From contig JAIUJO010000534.1 of NCBI GenBank assembly GCA_023846275.1, positions 191,001 to 255,000 of the forward strand: a stretch of 64,000 nucleotides of DNA, written 5' to 3'. The notes beneath the pieces were generated by a model. The model was not told the DNA's origin, did no database searches, and saw only the letters and a list, made by a program, of their open reading frames with translations. This document shows positions 1-11,362 of the stretch, in pieces (within the stretch, counting starts at the first letter, position 1; each line of letters starts with the position of its first letter). The stretch comes from Vanilla planifolia (Eukaryota > Streptophyta > Magnoliopsida > Asparagales > Orchidaceae). Position numbers and translations under genes: made by a program.

Positions 1-465
1 TATTCTCTTAAATATTAGTAATTAATGAGCTCAAAAAGAGATAACAAAGATAGTGATAACTATCCTATAAGAGAATTAAAATTTAAGTTTGATAAGAGGA
101 AACTAGAAAATAAAATATTAATATAGAGAGATAGAGATGATTTAATGAAATGCAAAAAAATAGAGAATATAGAAAAGATAAATTATAACATAATAAATAT
201 TTTTGATGTCAAAGTGCTGCAATTTTTTTAATGTAAAACACCATTTCTAAAATTTTCTAAATTATCAAGCATATACACTTTTAAATAAACTTTATGCTTT
301 TATATAAGTCATAAAATATTATGATGTCAAAATGTTTTATATAAAATAAAAATATAATTACGTAATAAATATTTTTGATAATGTTGACTTTAATACTTAT
401 GAATTTATTTCATTATCATATTATTTTTAAATAAAATTTTAAATTATATAAACAAAATATTTATT
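1..465 (-). repeat. Minus-oriented D-type spacer that has lost its 5S segment
   Basis: Bases 1-170 are a purine-rich tract (reverse of the D-to-E pyrimidine tract). Bases 235-330 are the reverse of the block normally just upstream of a D 5S copy. The 5S segment that should lie between them is deleted, with the join near 205-230. The same join occurs in opposite orientation near 56345. Confidence 0.7.
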
Positions 466-791
466 TTATAAAACTCTTTTTTGACATTTATTATAAAATA
501 TTTTTTATAAATTTATTTTTTCATATTTATTACATAATTTAAATATTTATTTAAAGAATAATATGATAATGAAATACATTCATATTAATTAATTAGAATA
601 TTATCAAAAATATTTATTATGTAATTATTTATTTATTTTATATAAACAAAATATTGATAACATAATTTTATATGACAAATATAAAAGCATAAAGTTTATT
701 TAAAGTTGTATGTACTTGATAATTTAGGAAATTTTAGAAGACATCACCTTAAAAATATTGCATTACTTTTGATTCTTTGTCTTTTGCATGA
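466..791 (+). repeat. Upstream spacer of D monomer
   Basis: A+T-rich spacer in plus orientation leading into a D-class 5S copy. It contains the recurrent upstream block cttgataatttaggaaattt. The switch from minus to plus orientation lies near 465. Confidence 0.65.
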
Positions 792-908
792 ATGTCTGAC
801 CATAACAGCATCTTAACACTCGATATCGTTAGAACTCAAAAGTTATGCATGTTGAGAAAATTATAGTATTATGATGGCTGACTACTTTTGAACTCCTTCG
901 TTGCACGT
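792..908 (+). pseudogene. 5S rRNA-like pseudogene, class D (D1)
   Basis: Full-length 5S-like segment. The 5' part gaccataacagcat and the 3' part with gaactcc and gttgcac align to plant 5S rRNA. The class D markers actcgatatc and tatgatggctgac are present. The internal promoter is damaged (gttatgcatgttgag). A T-run follows the 3' end. Confidence 0.8.
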
Positions 909-1534
909 TTTTTATGATATTTCTTTTTCTAATTACTGATAATTAATTTTTATAACATTTGATTTTAAGGAAAAAATGGTTATAAAGGATAATATATAAC
1001 GAAAATTTTCATAATTAGTTTTTAAAAAAAAATTTTAAAGTTAATATTCTTTGTTTTCTTTTGCTCTCTATTAAATCATCTCTATCTCTCTATATTATTA
1101 TTTTATTTTCTAGTTTTCTCTAATTAAACTTTGACTTTCACTCTTGTATAAGATAGTTATCTTCATCATTATCTTTTTTTGAGTTTATTAATTACAGATA
1201 ATTAAGAGAATATTATGTTAAATAATATAAAATATAACATTTATGATAATTATATATTTTATTATTTATACTTATCTATTGAATAATTTAATTTTTTTAA
1301 TTTACTAGAATGATAGTAAAATTGAAAAAATGCTTATGATATAATATTTAAGTATAAAATAATAGTTGATTTAATTAGTTTTTTAATAAAAAATATATTT
1401 ATTCTATAATACAAAATGTTAAATATGATAAGAATCAGAAAAGTTTTTGAAGTGCATTTACTTGTTAATTTAATAACTTTTTAAAATTGTTCATTATTTT
1501 TAAAACAAAGCTTGCACACCAATTTGTAAAGTGC
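909..1534 (+). repeat. D-to-E spacer with internal deletion
   Basis: The spacer is about 0.5 kb shorter than the usual D spacer. The join near 1035-1050 runs from the post-5S block straight into the polypyrimidine tract (about 1045-1150). The same join is seen reversed near 55510-55540. Confidence 0.65.
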
Positions 1535-1596
1535 ATTTGCGACCGCACCAGTGCATTTGGATGGGTCACCTCTTAAGAATTCCAATTTTTGCACAT
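1535..1596 (+). pseudogene. 5S rRNA-like pseudogene, class E, internally deleted (E1)
   Basis: The 5' gaccgcaccag is joined to the 3' part tggatgggtcacctc...tgcacat. About 55 bases of the 5S middle, including the A-box region, are missing. Confidence 0.75.
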
Positions 1597-3255
1597 ATTT
1601 TTTCAAAATATTTTTTTCTCATGAAAAAAGTAATTTTAATAAAATGATTGAAGTGAGGCAAAACAAAAGAGTAGTGAATTCCTATGAATAAAATATTGAT
1701 TTATTATCAAATATTTTATTATAAAATTTATAGTAATTTTTAATATTTTTTTAAAAATATATAAAAGTTAAGTGAAATCTATTTAATTTAATTTTAAAAA
1801 TATATTAATTTTTATGAAAGTCTTGTAATTAAAAAAAGAAAAAATAATTAAAATTATTCAAAATAGATTTTTAAGTTGTTTGACTTATAAAACAAGCATA
1901 TATCCACATTAAGAGAAAACAATGCAAACAAAACACAATATAAGCTTTTTAGAAAAGATGCATAGGCTAAACGCTCACAAAAAGTGACAAATGATAGAGA
2001 CTACTACAGTGTTCTAAAGAAATAAACGAGTCTGGCAATGATAACCTTACATCTAAATAAAAATGGCAAAAAAGAAAAATGTTTAACGAACTAAAATTGA
2101 AATCAATACAACAAAAATGCTATGTTTGATAAAATCATTAAAGAGAAATAAGTATCTCAGTTAAATGACTTAAAGAAAAAAGAAATTTAACAATTTATCT
2201 AATTTGAAAACAAAAGAATTTGAGGACTTTGATGAGGGAACTGTTAACATAGCAGCGTATAAAATTCACTATAGAAACGAGCAGCTAATGTTTTTAATAT
2301 TTTTTCTTTGGATCCATAAAAATGTTTTCTTACTTTACTACAGAATATGCTATTTATTTTCATTTTTAACAGCTTAAATAAGTTACCAAACATCCCATTT
2401 AATAGCTCGAAATAAGGGCTAAAAAAGCTATTGCGCAACAGCTGTCCAAGCGGAACTGTCCGGGACCGTTCGATTGCAAAAGCAATGCGATCGGAAGGAT
2501 TTGATGGAATCTGTGCTTTCACAAAAATGAAATTGCTCTGGTCGATTAGATAAGAATCCCGAACAGACGTCAACATTTAACTGTGAAACGGAACAAATAC
2601 AGATCGTACGATCGAGAAAATAAGACGTTTAAATGATGTGCAACGACGGTTAATGTTTGATTAAGAAAACGTGCATTGGACGGTGCACATTAATCCCACA
2701 ATGCTGAAATTCATGGGTTCGAATAGTTCGTTTCTTTTGGCCAACACCGAACATTTGCTTCAAACTTTTTGGCTTATAGCTATTTTTTTCAACATAATCA
2801 ATCGTGCAGAGAATTTTATTAGCTGTGGTTACCTGATTTCAGAGTCTAGTAGCTTGATTTATCAGCAACCCGACTGCAGTAATAGGTTTCGTACTTGAAT
2901 ATTTGAAACTTTCTGCATGCAGGCTTCAATGTTTTCCTTTTTTTAATTACTGCAGACTCGATGATCCCACGCAGTCTGTAGGCGGGCCTCAATTTCTTTT
3001 TTTTTTAATTTTCTTATTTTTGATTCACGCTACATTTATTTGGTTTTTTGATTCGCTAATTTGCATTTCAGTATGATGGTCAATGAACTTTTGGCAGCTT
3101 GTATTTATTTAGTTATTAAATTACTGAGTCCTTTTTGTCCACTCGATCGAAAAATGGAATGTTTTGAAATAATAATGTGTCGAACCCCTTCACATCTTAT
3201 TACCATTAACCATTTTGGCTCGCTAAGATTACCTATTTATTTTTTACAGTTAAGT
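1597..3255 (+). repeat. E-tail module 1 with G+C-richer core
   Basis: This tail follows an E-class 5S copy and recurs about ten times in the window. The core (about 2140-3250) is visibly richer in G+C and CpG than anything around it, with gatcggaaggattt, gggttcgaatag and repeated ggcttcaat motifs. Open frames of 75-110 codons on both strands are not recognisable proteins. Its origin is unknown; a captured mobile-element fragment is one possibility. Confidence 0.75.
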
Positions 3256-3829
3256 TTTTTTATGTTATTTCTGTCAGATATTTCTCTCCATCTTAATGTT
3301 TAACATTTTTTTATATTTTTCTCTCACTCATTTATCACGCTCTTATTTTGTTTTCATTCTCCACATTTTTTTGTATTCTCTTTGGCCTATTTTTTCTATT
3401 CTTCTTTACTTTTTTATTTATCTCTCTTTTACTTATTTATTTATTCTTTGTATCTTTTTTATGTTCCCTCTTTTTTCGTAATAGTCTCTCATGTCTCTCT
3501 ATTATTATTTGTCTCTCTATTTTCCTCTTATCAATTCATGACTCTCTCTTTTGCAGAATAATTATCTCTAACTATTTTATCAACTTTTCAGTAATCATTT
3601 AATAATATTTAAAAATCTATCATGTTGTATAGTTTAATATTATTAGTTTTTAGTATTTATTTTTTTAATTTATAAGAAAAATAACATATAGGAAGAAAAT
3701 TTCTTTCACTAATGCTTACATTTTTGAAAATAATAATTTATGTTATTCTTTGTTAATTTTTCGAAATTAAAATAATAATATTATAATATATTATGACACA
3801 TATAGTAAGCATGAATTTTAATTATAATT
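3256..3829 (+). repeat. E-to-A spacer with polypyrimidine tract
   Basis: The T/C-rich tract at about 3260-3560 produces overlapping Phe/Leu/Ser-rich open frames that are composition artefacts. The A-class upstream spacer follows, with its last part missing. Confidence 0.65.
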
Positions 3830-3872
3830 ATATTTGGATTGGTGACCTCTCTAAATATCGAGGATTGCACAT
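3830..3872 (+). pseudogene. 5S rRNA-like pseudogene, class A, 3' part only (A1)
   Basis: Only the 3' third remains: tatttggattggtgacctctc through attgcac. The 5' two thirds are deleted, so the spacer abuts the box C region. Confidence 0.75.
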
Positions 3873-5061
3873 ATGTTTTCGTAGTCTTCATTTTTTAATT
3901 ATCAAAATTTCCATGATATTATAATGTAAAAAAGTATTTCAAATGATAGTTGATGATTACCATTTATTGTAATTAATTTTTAAAAATAACTACATAAAAT
4001 TATTATCAATTTTATGTAATTATAAATATGACACAACATATAATATAATAAAACAATAAGTTTAACTTAGTTAAATATTTAGCAAAATAACTTATATCAA
4101 TAATAATAAATTGGAATTAGTTTATATTTATAATAGTATATATGTTGGGTATTAAATTTTTTAATTATATAAATATTATATTACAAAAATAAATGAAAAA
4201 AATAAATATAAATTAATGATCAAAATAGATTTTAAATTATTATAATATTCTATAACAATAAAAAATAAAAAAAATTTATTATTTTTATTATTATTAAATA
4301 TTGTATAAGATTAAATTGTTATATTTTATAAATGTTATAAGTTTGATTGTTAAGATTTAATGTTTATTTAATTATTTTACTTATATTTTTTCTCTTTATC
4401 TTAATGTCAATCATATTCTTTCCCTTTTTTATCGACTCTGTTAATAAACTTTTTTTCTCTTCATTCCCTATCTCTTAGTATTTTTCATCACTTCTCTCTC
4501 CTCTACATCCTTTTTTAATTTCTTATTTATCTCTTTTTCACATTTTTTTTTTCATGTCTTATATGTTCTCTTTTTTCTTTTCTCCTTCACTAAATAATCT
4601 CTCATCTATTTGTATTATTATAATTCACTTTACTCTTATCAATTAGTAACTTTCCCTCTCTTTCATAGAATTTTTATTCCTTTCTCCACTATCTTTTTTG
4701 TTTATCAATTTCTAATATTTATAAAACCTCTCATATTACATATTTCAATATATAATATTATTGATAATTATACATTTTTTTTTAAAATTTTTTCACTTAT
4801 TTTATTTTTTACTTATATGAACGATAATCTATTGAAAGAAAATCTTATGTATTTGTAAACATTTCAAAAATAATAGCTTATGTAATTTTTCTTCTTAATT
4901 TTACTTAAATAAGATATTGATATTATAATATATTAGTATTTTTATGAAAAGCATATTTTTTTAAAAATATAAATATAAATCATAATTTAGATTGTTTTAG
5001 AAGATATTAATTATCATTGAGATAATAATTACACAACTATGATAATTTATCTTTTGCATGC
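3873..5061 (+). repeat. A-to-B spacer
   Basis: A+T-rich spacer with a polypyrimidine tract at about 4380-4690, then the B upstream block ending in cttttgcatgc. No gene is visible. Confidence 0.65.
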
Positions 5062-5181
5062 ATGTATGACCACACCAACAATATAACATTGGCTCTCGTT
5101 AGAACTTCAAAGTTGGACAATCATAGACAAGAGTACTCTTATTTGAATTGGTAGCCTCGTAAGAAGCTCTTGGTTGCACAT
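5062..5181 (+). pseudogene. 5S rRNA-like pseudogene, class B (B1)
   Basis: A 120-base segment with gaccacacca near the start and ggttgcac at the end. The class B marker agttggacaa replaces the A-box gttaagc, which would probably weaken a pol III promoter. A T-run (actttttat) follows. Confidence 0.8.
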
Positions 5182-6290
5182 ACTTTTTATAGCATTTTTT
5201 TCTTAATGAGTGATAATTAATTTTAATGACATATCAAAATAAAAATAAACAAATTCTTAAAAAAAATTTATAATTACAAATTTGATAGTATAATAAAATA
5301 ATAAATTTAATTTTTTTAATATTAAGTTAAATAACGTATTTCTATTATAATAAATTAGGTTTAATTTCATTTTATAATAATAAATATATGGTCTGGATAA
5401 TATTTTCAAGTAAAAAAATATTATGTTCTTAAAAAATTAAAAATTTTTCAACTAATATTAAATGATATTTATATTTATTTCCAATATAATGTCAAATAAA
5501 ATAAATATATAATAATAATTATATTGTATATTTTTTAGTTAATTTTTTGAAGAATGAATAAAATAAAATAAAATTAATATTTAAAAATACTCTTTAAATA
5601 CTTCTAATAATCTAATAAAAAGATAAATCTCAATTGTTTTTATATTTCAAGATTAACAAATATTATATATGTTTAATTTTTTATATTTAATAAATATTTA
5701 ATTTTTATTGTTATAATTGTGTTTTTATTAAATTTATTTTTCATTATTTTCTTTTTATCATACTACATAACATAATTTCTATCATTTACATCTCTCTCTT
5801 ATTATGCTTCTCTAATTTACATCTTTATTTATTATTTTCTTATATTCGTCTTGGCTTTTTTCTATCTCTTTTATCTTTTTCACTTTCTCATTTCACTCTC
5901 TCTTCTATTTTTTTATTTATTTTTTCTATCTCTTTTACATTCTCTTATTTCTTTTTCTCTTTAATAAATCAAGTTTCATCTCCCTGTTACTATTTTTCTC
6001 TTTATCTTACACTTATGAATCAATGATTTTTTCTTTCTTTTAAAAGAGTTATATCTATTTGTATTATTTCTTTCTACTATATTTTTCATATAATTAGATT
6101 TTTTTAAAAATGAGAATGATAGAATTATAAAAGTAAAAAACATATGCATTAATATCTAAGTTATAAAAATTAATAGTTTATGTAATATGTTATGTATTTA
6201 TACAAATGTAATGTTATTACTTGAATATATGATAATTCATTACTTTGAAGATAATAGCCACACAACCACGATTATTTTTCATTTTTATTC
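5182..6290 (+). repeat. B-to-C spacer
   Basis: A+T-rich spacer with a polypyrimidine tract at about 5740-6060, then the C upstream block (gattatttttcatttttatt). No gene is visible. Confidence 0.65.
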
Positions 6291-6404
6291 ATATACGACT
6301 ACACAAGTATTATAGCACTTGATCACATTAGTACTGCAATGTTACGTTTGCTGGGGTGAGAAAACCTTTTAGATAGCTGTCCACTTGAAAGTTTTGTTAC
6401 ACAT
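6291..6404 (+). pseudogene. 5S rRNA-like pseudogene, class C (C1)
   Basis: A 114-base segment with gactacacaagtattatagc at the 5' end. Class C markers are acttgatcacattagtactgc and tgtccacttgaaag. The box C region is strongly altered. A class C origin is clear from the other copies. Confidence 0.78.
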
Positions 6405-7639
6405 ATTTCTTTATAGTGTTATTTTTTTAATTAATGATAATTTATTTTTATAACATGTTTATTTTAAAACTTTAATTTAATATAAATTATAGTTTATAAA
6501 TTCCATTTTTGTATTTAATTTTTAATAACAACGTTCTAATTTTTTTGTAAATTTCATATAATAATAAATATGACAAAATATATGCTATAATAAAAAAAAA
6601 ATTAATATAGTTTAATAATGAGAAAATAATTTCTTAAAAAATCAATAAATAAGAATTAGTTTATGTTTACAAAAATATATATATTGATTTATAAAAAATA
6701 TTAAATACGGTAAAATTAAATTATTAAATAATGGAAGTCTAAATAAAATAATTAATTTAAAATATTAATTATTTTTAATACCTATATTACTTGAAATAAA
6801 GTTAAGATGTTACAATAATCTTAATGTTAGTTATTCAATTAATTTTTTAATTTCAAGTGTGAAAAAAATAATATAAAATTAATAATCAAAATATTCTTTG
6901 AATATTTGTAGAATTTATAAATAATAATTAATTAAAAATATTTTTTATAATTTTTTATAAATAAAAATTATATTTTTTTAACTTTTAATATTTAATGAAT
7001 ATTATAAAATTAATTATTAATGTTTTATATTTATTTAATTTTTTTCATTAATTGTTTCTGATTATCTTAGTGTCTCTCAAATTCTCCTTTTCTTCTCTCT
7101 CTTTTTATCATTTTTTTTTATTTCTTCATTGTTTTTGTCTTTATTTTTTTTTACTCTCTTTATTATACAACTCCTTTTTCTCATTCCCTCTTATTTATTT
7201 TTTTTGTTTATTATCGTTATGTATTTTTTTTGTTATTTTTTTCTTTTTTTCTTCCTTAAATCATCTCTCATCTCTCTCTATTACTATTTTCCTAACTATT
7301 TTTATCTTATTAATTTATGACTTTCTCTCTTATATGAATAGTTGTCTCCATACCTATCATCTCATTATGAACTCATTATTTAATAATATTTAATAATGTT
7401 TTTTTTTATATAGTCTATTATAAAATATTTTTTAAAAATTTATGTTTTGTTAATTATATTTATTATATAATTTAAATTTTTATTTAAAGAGTGATATGTT
7501 AGAGAAATAAATTTTAATGAATTATACAAATGCATAAAATTTATTAAAAAGTATATATGCTTGATAATTTCGAAAGTTTTAGAAATGATTCATTGCCTTA
7601 AAAGATTCGCAACACTTCAAATGTTTGTCTTTTGCACGA
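6405..7639 (+). repeat. C-to-D spacer
   Basis: A+T-rich spacer with a polypyrimidine tract at about 7040-7340, then the D upstream block ending in tgtcttttgcacg. The 113-codon open frame here is hydrophobic low-complexity sequence. Confidence 0.65.
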
Positions 7640-7756
7640 ATGTGTAACCACATAAGCATCATAGCACTCGATATCAATAAAACTCAGAAGCTAAGTATGC
7701 TTAGAAAAGCAAATGTATTATGATGGTTGACCTTTTGAACTACGTTTTTCCCACAT
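7640..7756 (+). pseudogene. 5S rRNA-like pseudogene, class D (D2)
   Basis: Full-length segment with aaccacataagcatcatagc, actcgatatc, gctaagtatgcttag and tgatggttgacc. The 3' gcac has become ccac. Confidence 0.8.
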
Positions 7757-8924
7757 CTTTTTGTGGCGTTCTCTTTTCTAATTATTGACAGTTAATTTTT
7801 TCAATATTCAGATTTTAAGAAAAAATTATTATAATAGATAATTTATAATGAAAATTTTCGTAATTGGGTTTTTAATAAAACATTAAAAATTAATATTAAT
7901 TTAATTTTATAATATCAATGACACATTACATGATATAATCAAATATTATTTTTAATTTTTTTTATATTAAGAATAATAACTTATATTAATTATAATAAAT
8001 TATAATTAATTTATGTTTATAATATTATATAATTGATGTGTCTCAAAAATTTTAATAAAGAAATATTATGTTATAGAATATTAGTGATAAAAATAATATT
8101 TTATTAATTATCAAAAAAATTTTAAACATTTTAATATTCTAATATAATAATATATTTCAAATATTTTAATATTTTACTATTATTAGATATTATATATAAT
8201 TAACATAACATAAGTTTTATTTTTTATATTTTACTTTTATTTTATTATTTTTCTAACTTTTTTTTATCTCAATGTCTCTAATATTCATTGACTTTTTTCG
8301 ATCCTTTTATTATTCTCTTTTTTGCCTCTTTATTTCGTTCTCCATATATTTTTTTTTATCTCTTTCTCTCTCTATTTTCATTCTTTAATTTTCTATTTCA
8401 CTTTTTACATTTTTTATCATTTCTATTTTCTCTTCTTTTTTGCACTTTATTAAATTATCGCATAATCTTTATATTATTATTTTATTTTCTAGTTTTTTCT
8501 TATCAAACTGACTTTTTCACACTCATATAATATAGCTATCCCAATCTTTATTTTCTCATTTTGAGCTCATTAATTACAAATATTTAAGAGAATATCATGT
8601 TGCACAATGAAATATATAATATTTACAATAAATATATATTTTATTATTTATATTTATTAAGTAATTTAAATTTTTTTATTAAGTCAAACATAAAAAAATG
8701 AAAAAACTCTTATGATATAATATCTAAGTTATTAAAGATAATAAATTATTTAATTATTTTTTTAACAAAACAAAATATTTATATTATAATGTAATATGAC
8801 AAATATGATAATCATAAGATAAATTTTTGAAGTACATTTAATATTTAATTTTTAAATATTTTGAAAATTATTTATTATTTTTACAACAATGATTACGCAA
8901 CTATTATTTTTTTCTTTTGCATGC
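7757..8924 (+). repeat. D-to-E spacer
   Basis: A+T-rich spacer with a polypyrimidine tract at about 8230-8530 and the E upstream block cttttgcatgc. No gene is visible. Confidence 0.65.
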
Positions 8925-9042
8925 ATTTGTGACCACACATACATTGAAGCACTAGATCCCACTAAAACTCCAAAGTTAAGTGTGCTTGGCCTAGAGTATT
9001 AATTGGATGGATCACTTCTCAAGAATTCAAATTGTTGCACCT
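8925..9042 (+). pseudogene. 5S rRNA-like pseudogene, class E (E2)
   Basis: A 118-base segment that aligns without gaps to plant 5S rRNA from about position 7 to the end. It has gatcccactaaaactcc, gttaagtgtgcttgg, a box C-like ggatggatcac, and gttgcacc. Class E is the closest of the five to genuine 5S. Differences are mostly C-to-T or G-to-A. Confidence 0.88.
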
Positions 9043-10720
9043 ATTTTATGGAAATACTTTTTTGTCATGAAAAAAAGTACTTTTAAAAAGATGATTGAAG
9101 TGAGGCTCACCAAAACTGTGGTGAATTCCTATAAATAAAATATTTATTTATTATAGAATATTTCAATATAACTTTCATAGTAATTTTTAAAACTATTTAA
9201 CAAATATATAAAAGCAAAGTAACATAAATTTTAATTTATTTTAAAAATATATTAATTATCAATAAAGTCACGTAACTAAAAAAATAAAAAATAATTAAAA
9301 AATAAACAAAAATTTATTTTTAAGTTGTTTGACTTATCGAAAAAGAATATATCCACTCCAAGAAAAAGATAGGACAAACACAACACAATATAAACCTTTT
9401 AGAAAGTGATAGGCTGGCTAAACTGTCACAACAAAAAGACAAATGAGACAATCTATCATAGTGTTCTAATGAAATAAGTGAGACTTTCCACTATAGCCTT
9501 ACACTAAAATAAAAATGGCAAATAAGAAAAACATTCAACTAACTAAAATCGAATTAAAAAAATCACAATGCTATGCTTCATGAAATCTCAATTAAATGAA
9601 TTAAAGAATAAATAAAATTAATCACTTTGCTAATTTTAAAAGAAAAGAAATTAAAGAGTTTCATGAGTGAATATCATAGTAGCATAGAAAAACGATAACG
9701 AAAGTAAACTCCTAACGTCTTTAATAGTTTTTCCTTAGGATTACATAAAATGTTTTCTTATTTTTCTAAAAGAATCTACTATTTATAGTCATTTTAATGG
9801 CTAAAAGCAGTTACCAAACAGGCCATTTAGTTGTGATATTTTTCGGTGCTTTATAAATATTATAATTGGGAAATAAAAAATAAAAAACTTTCTAACGGCT
9901 TGAAATAACTGTTAAAATAGTCGTTGTGCTGTAGTCGTTTGAACGGAATGCTCCGGGATCGTTCGATTGTGAAAGCCATGCTATCGGACGGATTTGATCG
10001 AATCTATGCTTTCCACAAATATGAAATTGCTTTGGTCAGTTAGATTAGAATCTCGATCTTACGGCAACGTTTAACTATAGGGCGAAAGAAATACGCACCA
10101 TGCATTCGCAGTGTAACTCGATCAGACGATTGAGAAATTTAGACATTTAAATGATAAGCAATGGATGTGAATGTTTGACTGCAATAATGTGCCATCAGAT
10201 AGAACACATTAATGTCTTAATTCTGCTATTCACGTGTTTGAGTAGGTTCGTTTCTTTTGTCCCACAATGCACATTTTCGTGCAGTTTTTCGACATAAATT
10301 TATTTGTTTCAACCGACGCAATGTGTCGTGACTTTTCTCATCTGCTTTTACCTGATTTCGGAGTCTAGTAGACTATCTTTCAGTGACCGGGCATCAGTAA
10401 TTGACTTCAAACTCCAATATCTGAAACTTTCTACAGACGGGCTTCAATATTTTTTCTTTTCTGAATTATTGTAGACTCGAGTATCCAATGCTATCTGCAG
10501 GCGGGCTTCATTTATTTTGTTTTTTGAATTGTTGATTTGCATTTCACAATGATGACCGGTGAAGTTTTGGCAGGCTGTATTTAATTATTGAGATACTGAG
10601 TCCTTTTTGTTTGCTCGATCAAAAAATGAAATGTTTTGGATTAATTTGTGCCGACCCCATTCAGATCTAGTTACCATTAACTATTTTAGTTCAACATGGT
10701 GACATATTTATTTTTTATGG
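9043..10720 (+). repeat. E-tail module 2 with G+C-richer core
   Basis: A complete tail between E2 and the next pyrimidine tract. It starts with the block around gtgaggctcaccaaaa. The G+C-richer core (about 9890-10700) has a near-tandem pair of gggcttca repeats at about 10400-10520 and ends near gatctagttaccattaac. No recognisable coding sequence. Confidence 0.78.
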
Positions 10721-11362
10721 TTTCGGTTTTTTAAGTAATTTCTGTCATATATTTCTCTTCATCTTAATGTCTAACATATTTTTGCATATCTTTTTTCTCA
10801 CTCATTTATCGTGCAATTATTTTTTTTCAATATCCATATTTTTTATATTCTTTTTGGCCTATTTTTTTCTTTTCTTCATTACTTTCTTATTGATCTCTCT
10901 TTCGCTTATTTATTCTCGCTATCTTTTTTTATGTTATTTTTTTTTTCGTCCTTATTTTATTCTTATCAATAAATGATTTTCTCTCTTTTAAAAAGTAATT
11001 ATCTCTGTCTTTTTTATCACCATTTCAACCAATCATTTAATAATATTTAAAAAAATCTCTCGTCTTGCGTAGTTTTATATTATTAGTTTTTAATGCATAA
11101 TTTATTTTTTAATTTAAAAGAAAACTAGTATAGTGGAAGAAAATGTCATTCACTAATGTTTACCTTTTTATAAATAATAGTTTAGGTAATTTTTTATTAA
11201 TTTTTTAAAACAAAAATAATAATATTATAATATATTATGACACACATAATAAGCATAAATCTTAATTAAAATTGTATATCCTTGATAATTTAAGAAATTT
11301 TAAAAATTGTTCATTACAATCACAAAAATAATCACATAATTAATATTTTGTCTTTTATAAAT
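10721..11362 (+). repeat. E-to-A spacer with polypyrimidine tract
   Basis: The T/C-rich tract at about 10740-11000 is followed by the A upstream block with tgtcttttataaatatgttc. Confidence 0.65.

Larger units (their letters stand above)
3755..11362 (+). repeat. Reference higher-order repeat unit A-B-C-D-E of the 5S-derived satellite
   Basis: This is the only plus-strand unit in which all five monomer classes follow one another: A at 3830 (5' part lost), B at 5062, C at 6291, D at 7640, E at 8925, then the E tail, ending just before the next A at 11363. 5S-to-5S spacings are about 1.3, 1.23, 1.35, 1.29 and 2.44 kb. The start is the projected first base of the truncated A copy. Each monomer repeats the same plan of 5S-like head, A+T-rich spacer, polypyrimidine tract and upstream spacer, so the unit is a multimer of a diverged 5S rDNA repeat. 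That it is a satellite is inferred from recurrence across the window. Confidence 0.85.

Noticed and set aside
2244..2576. 110-codon minus-strand open frame in tail module 1
   Set aside because: It is in the G+C-richer core. The matching region of other modules is interrupted by stops or shifts, and I recognise no protein domain.
7052..7393. Hydrophobic open frames of 60-113 codons rich in Phe, Leu, Ser and Ile, seen in nearly every monomer on the 5S strand
   Set aside because: They lie in polypyrimidine tracts, where TTT, CTC, TCT and TTC codons occur by composition. They overlap in more than one frame, have no conserved start, and change strand with the repeat.
8925..9042. Functional 5S rRNA gene
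   Set aside because: Even the best copies differ from plant 5S at roughly a fifth to a quarter of positions by eye, and the 5' gggtgc arm that should pair with the 3' gcaccc is lost.
9790..9830. Right end of a Tourist-like MITE, suggested by ttaccaaacaccc-type sequence in the tail modules
   Set aside because: No matching inverted left end or target duplication was found at a suitable distance. Kept only as a hint about the module's origin.
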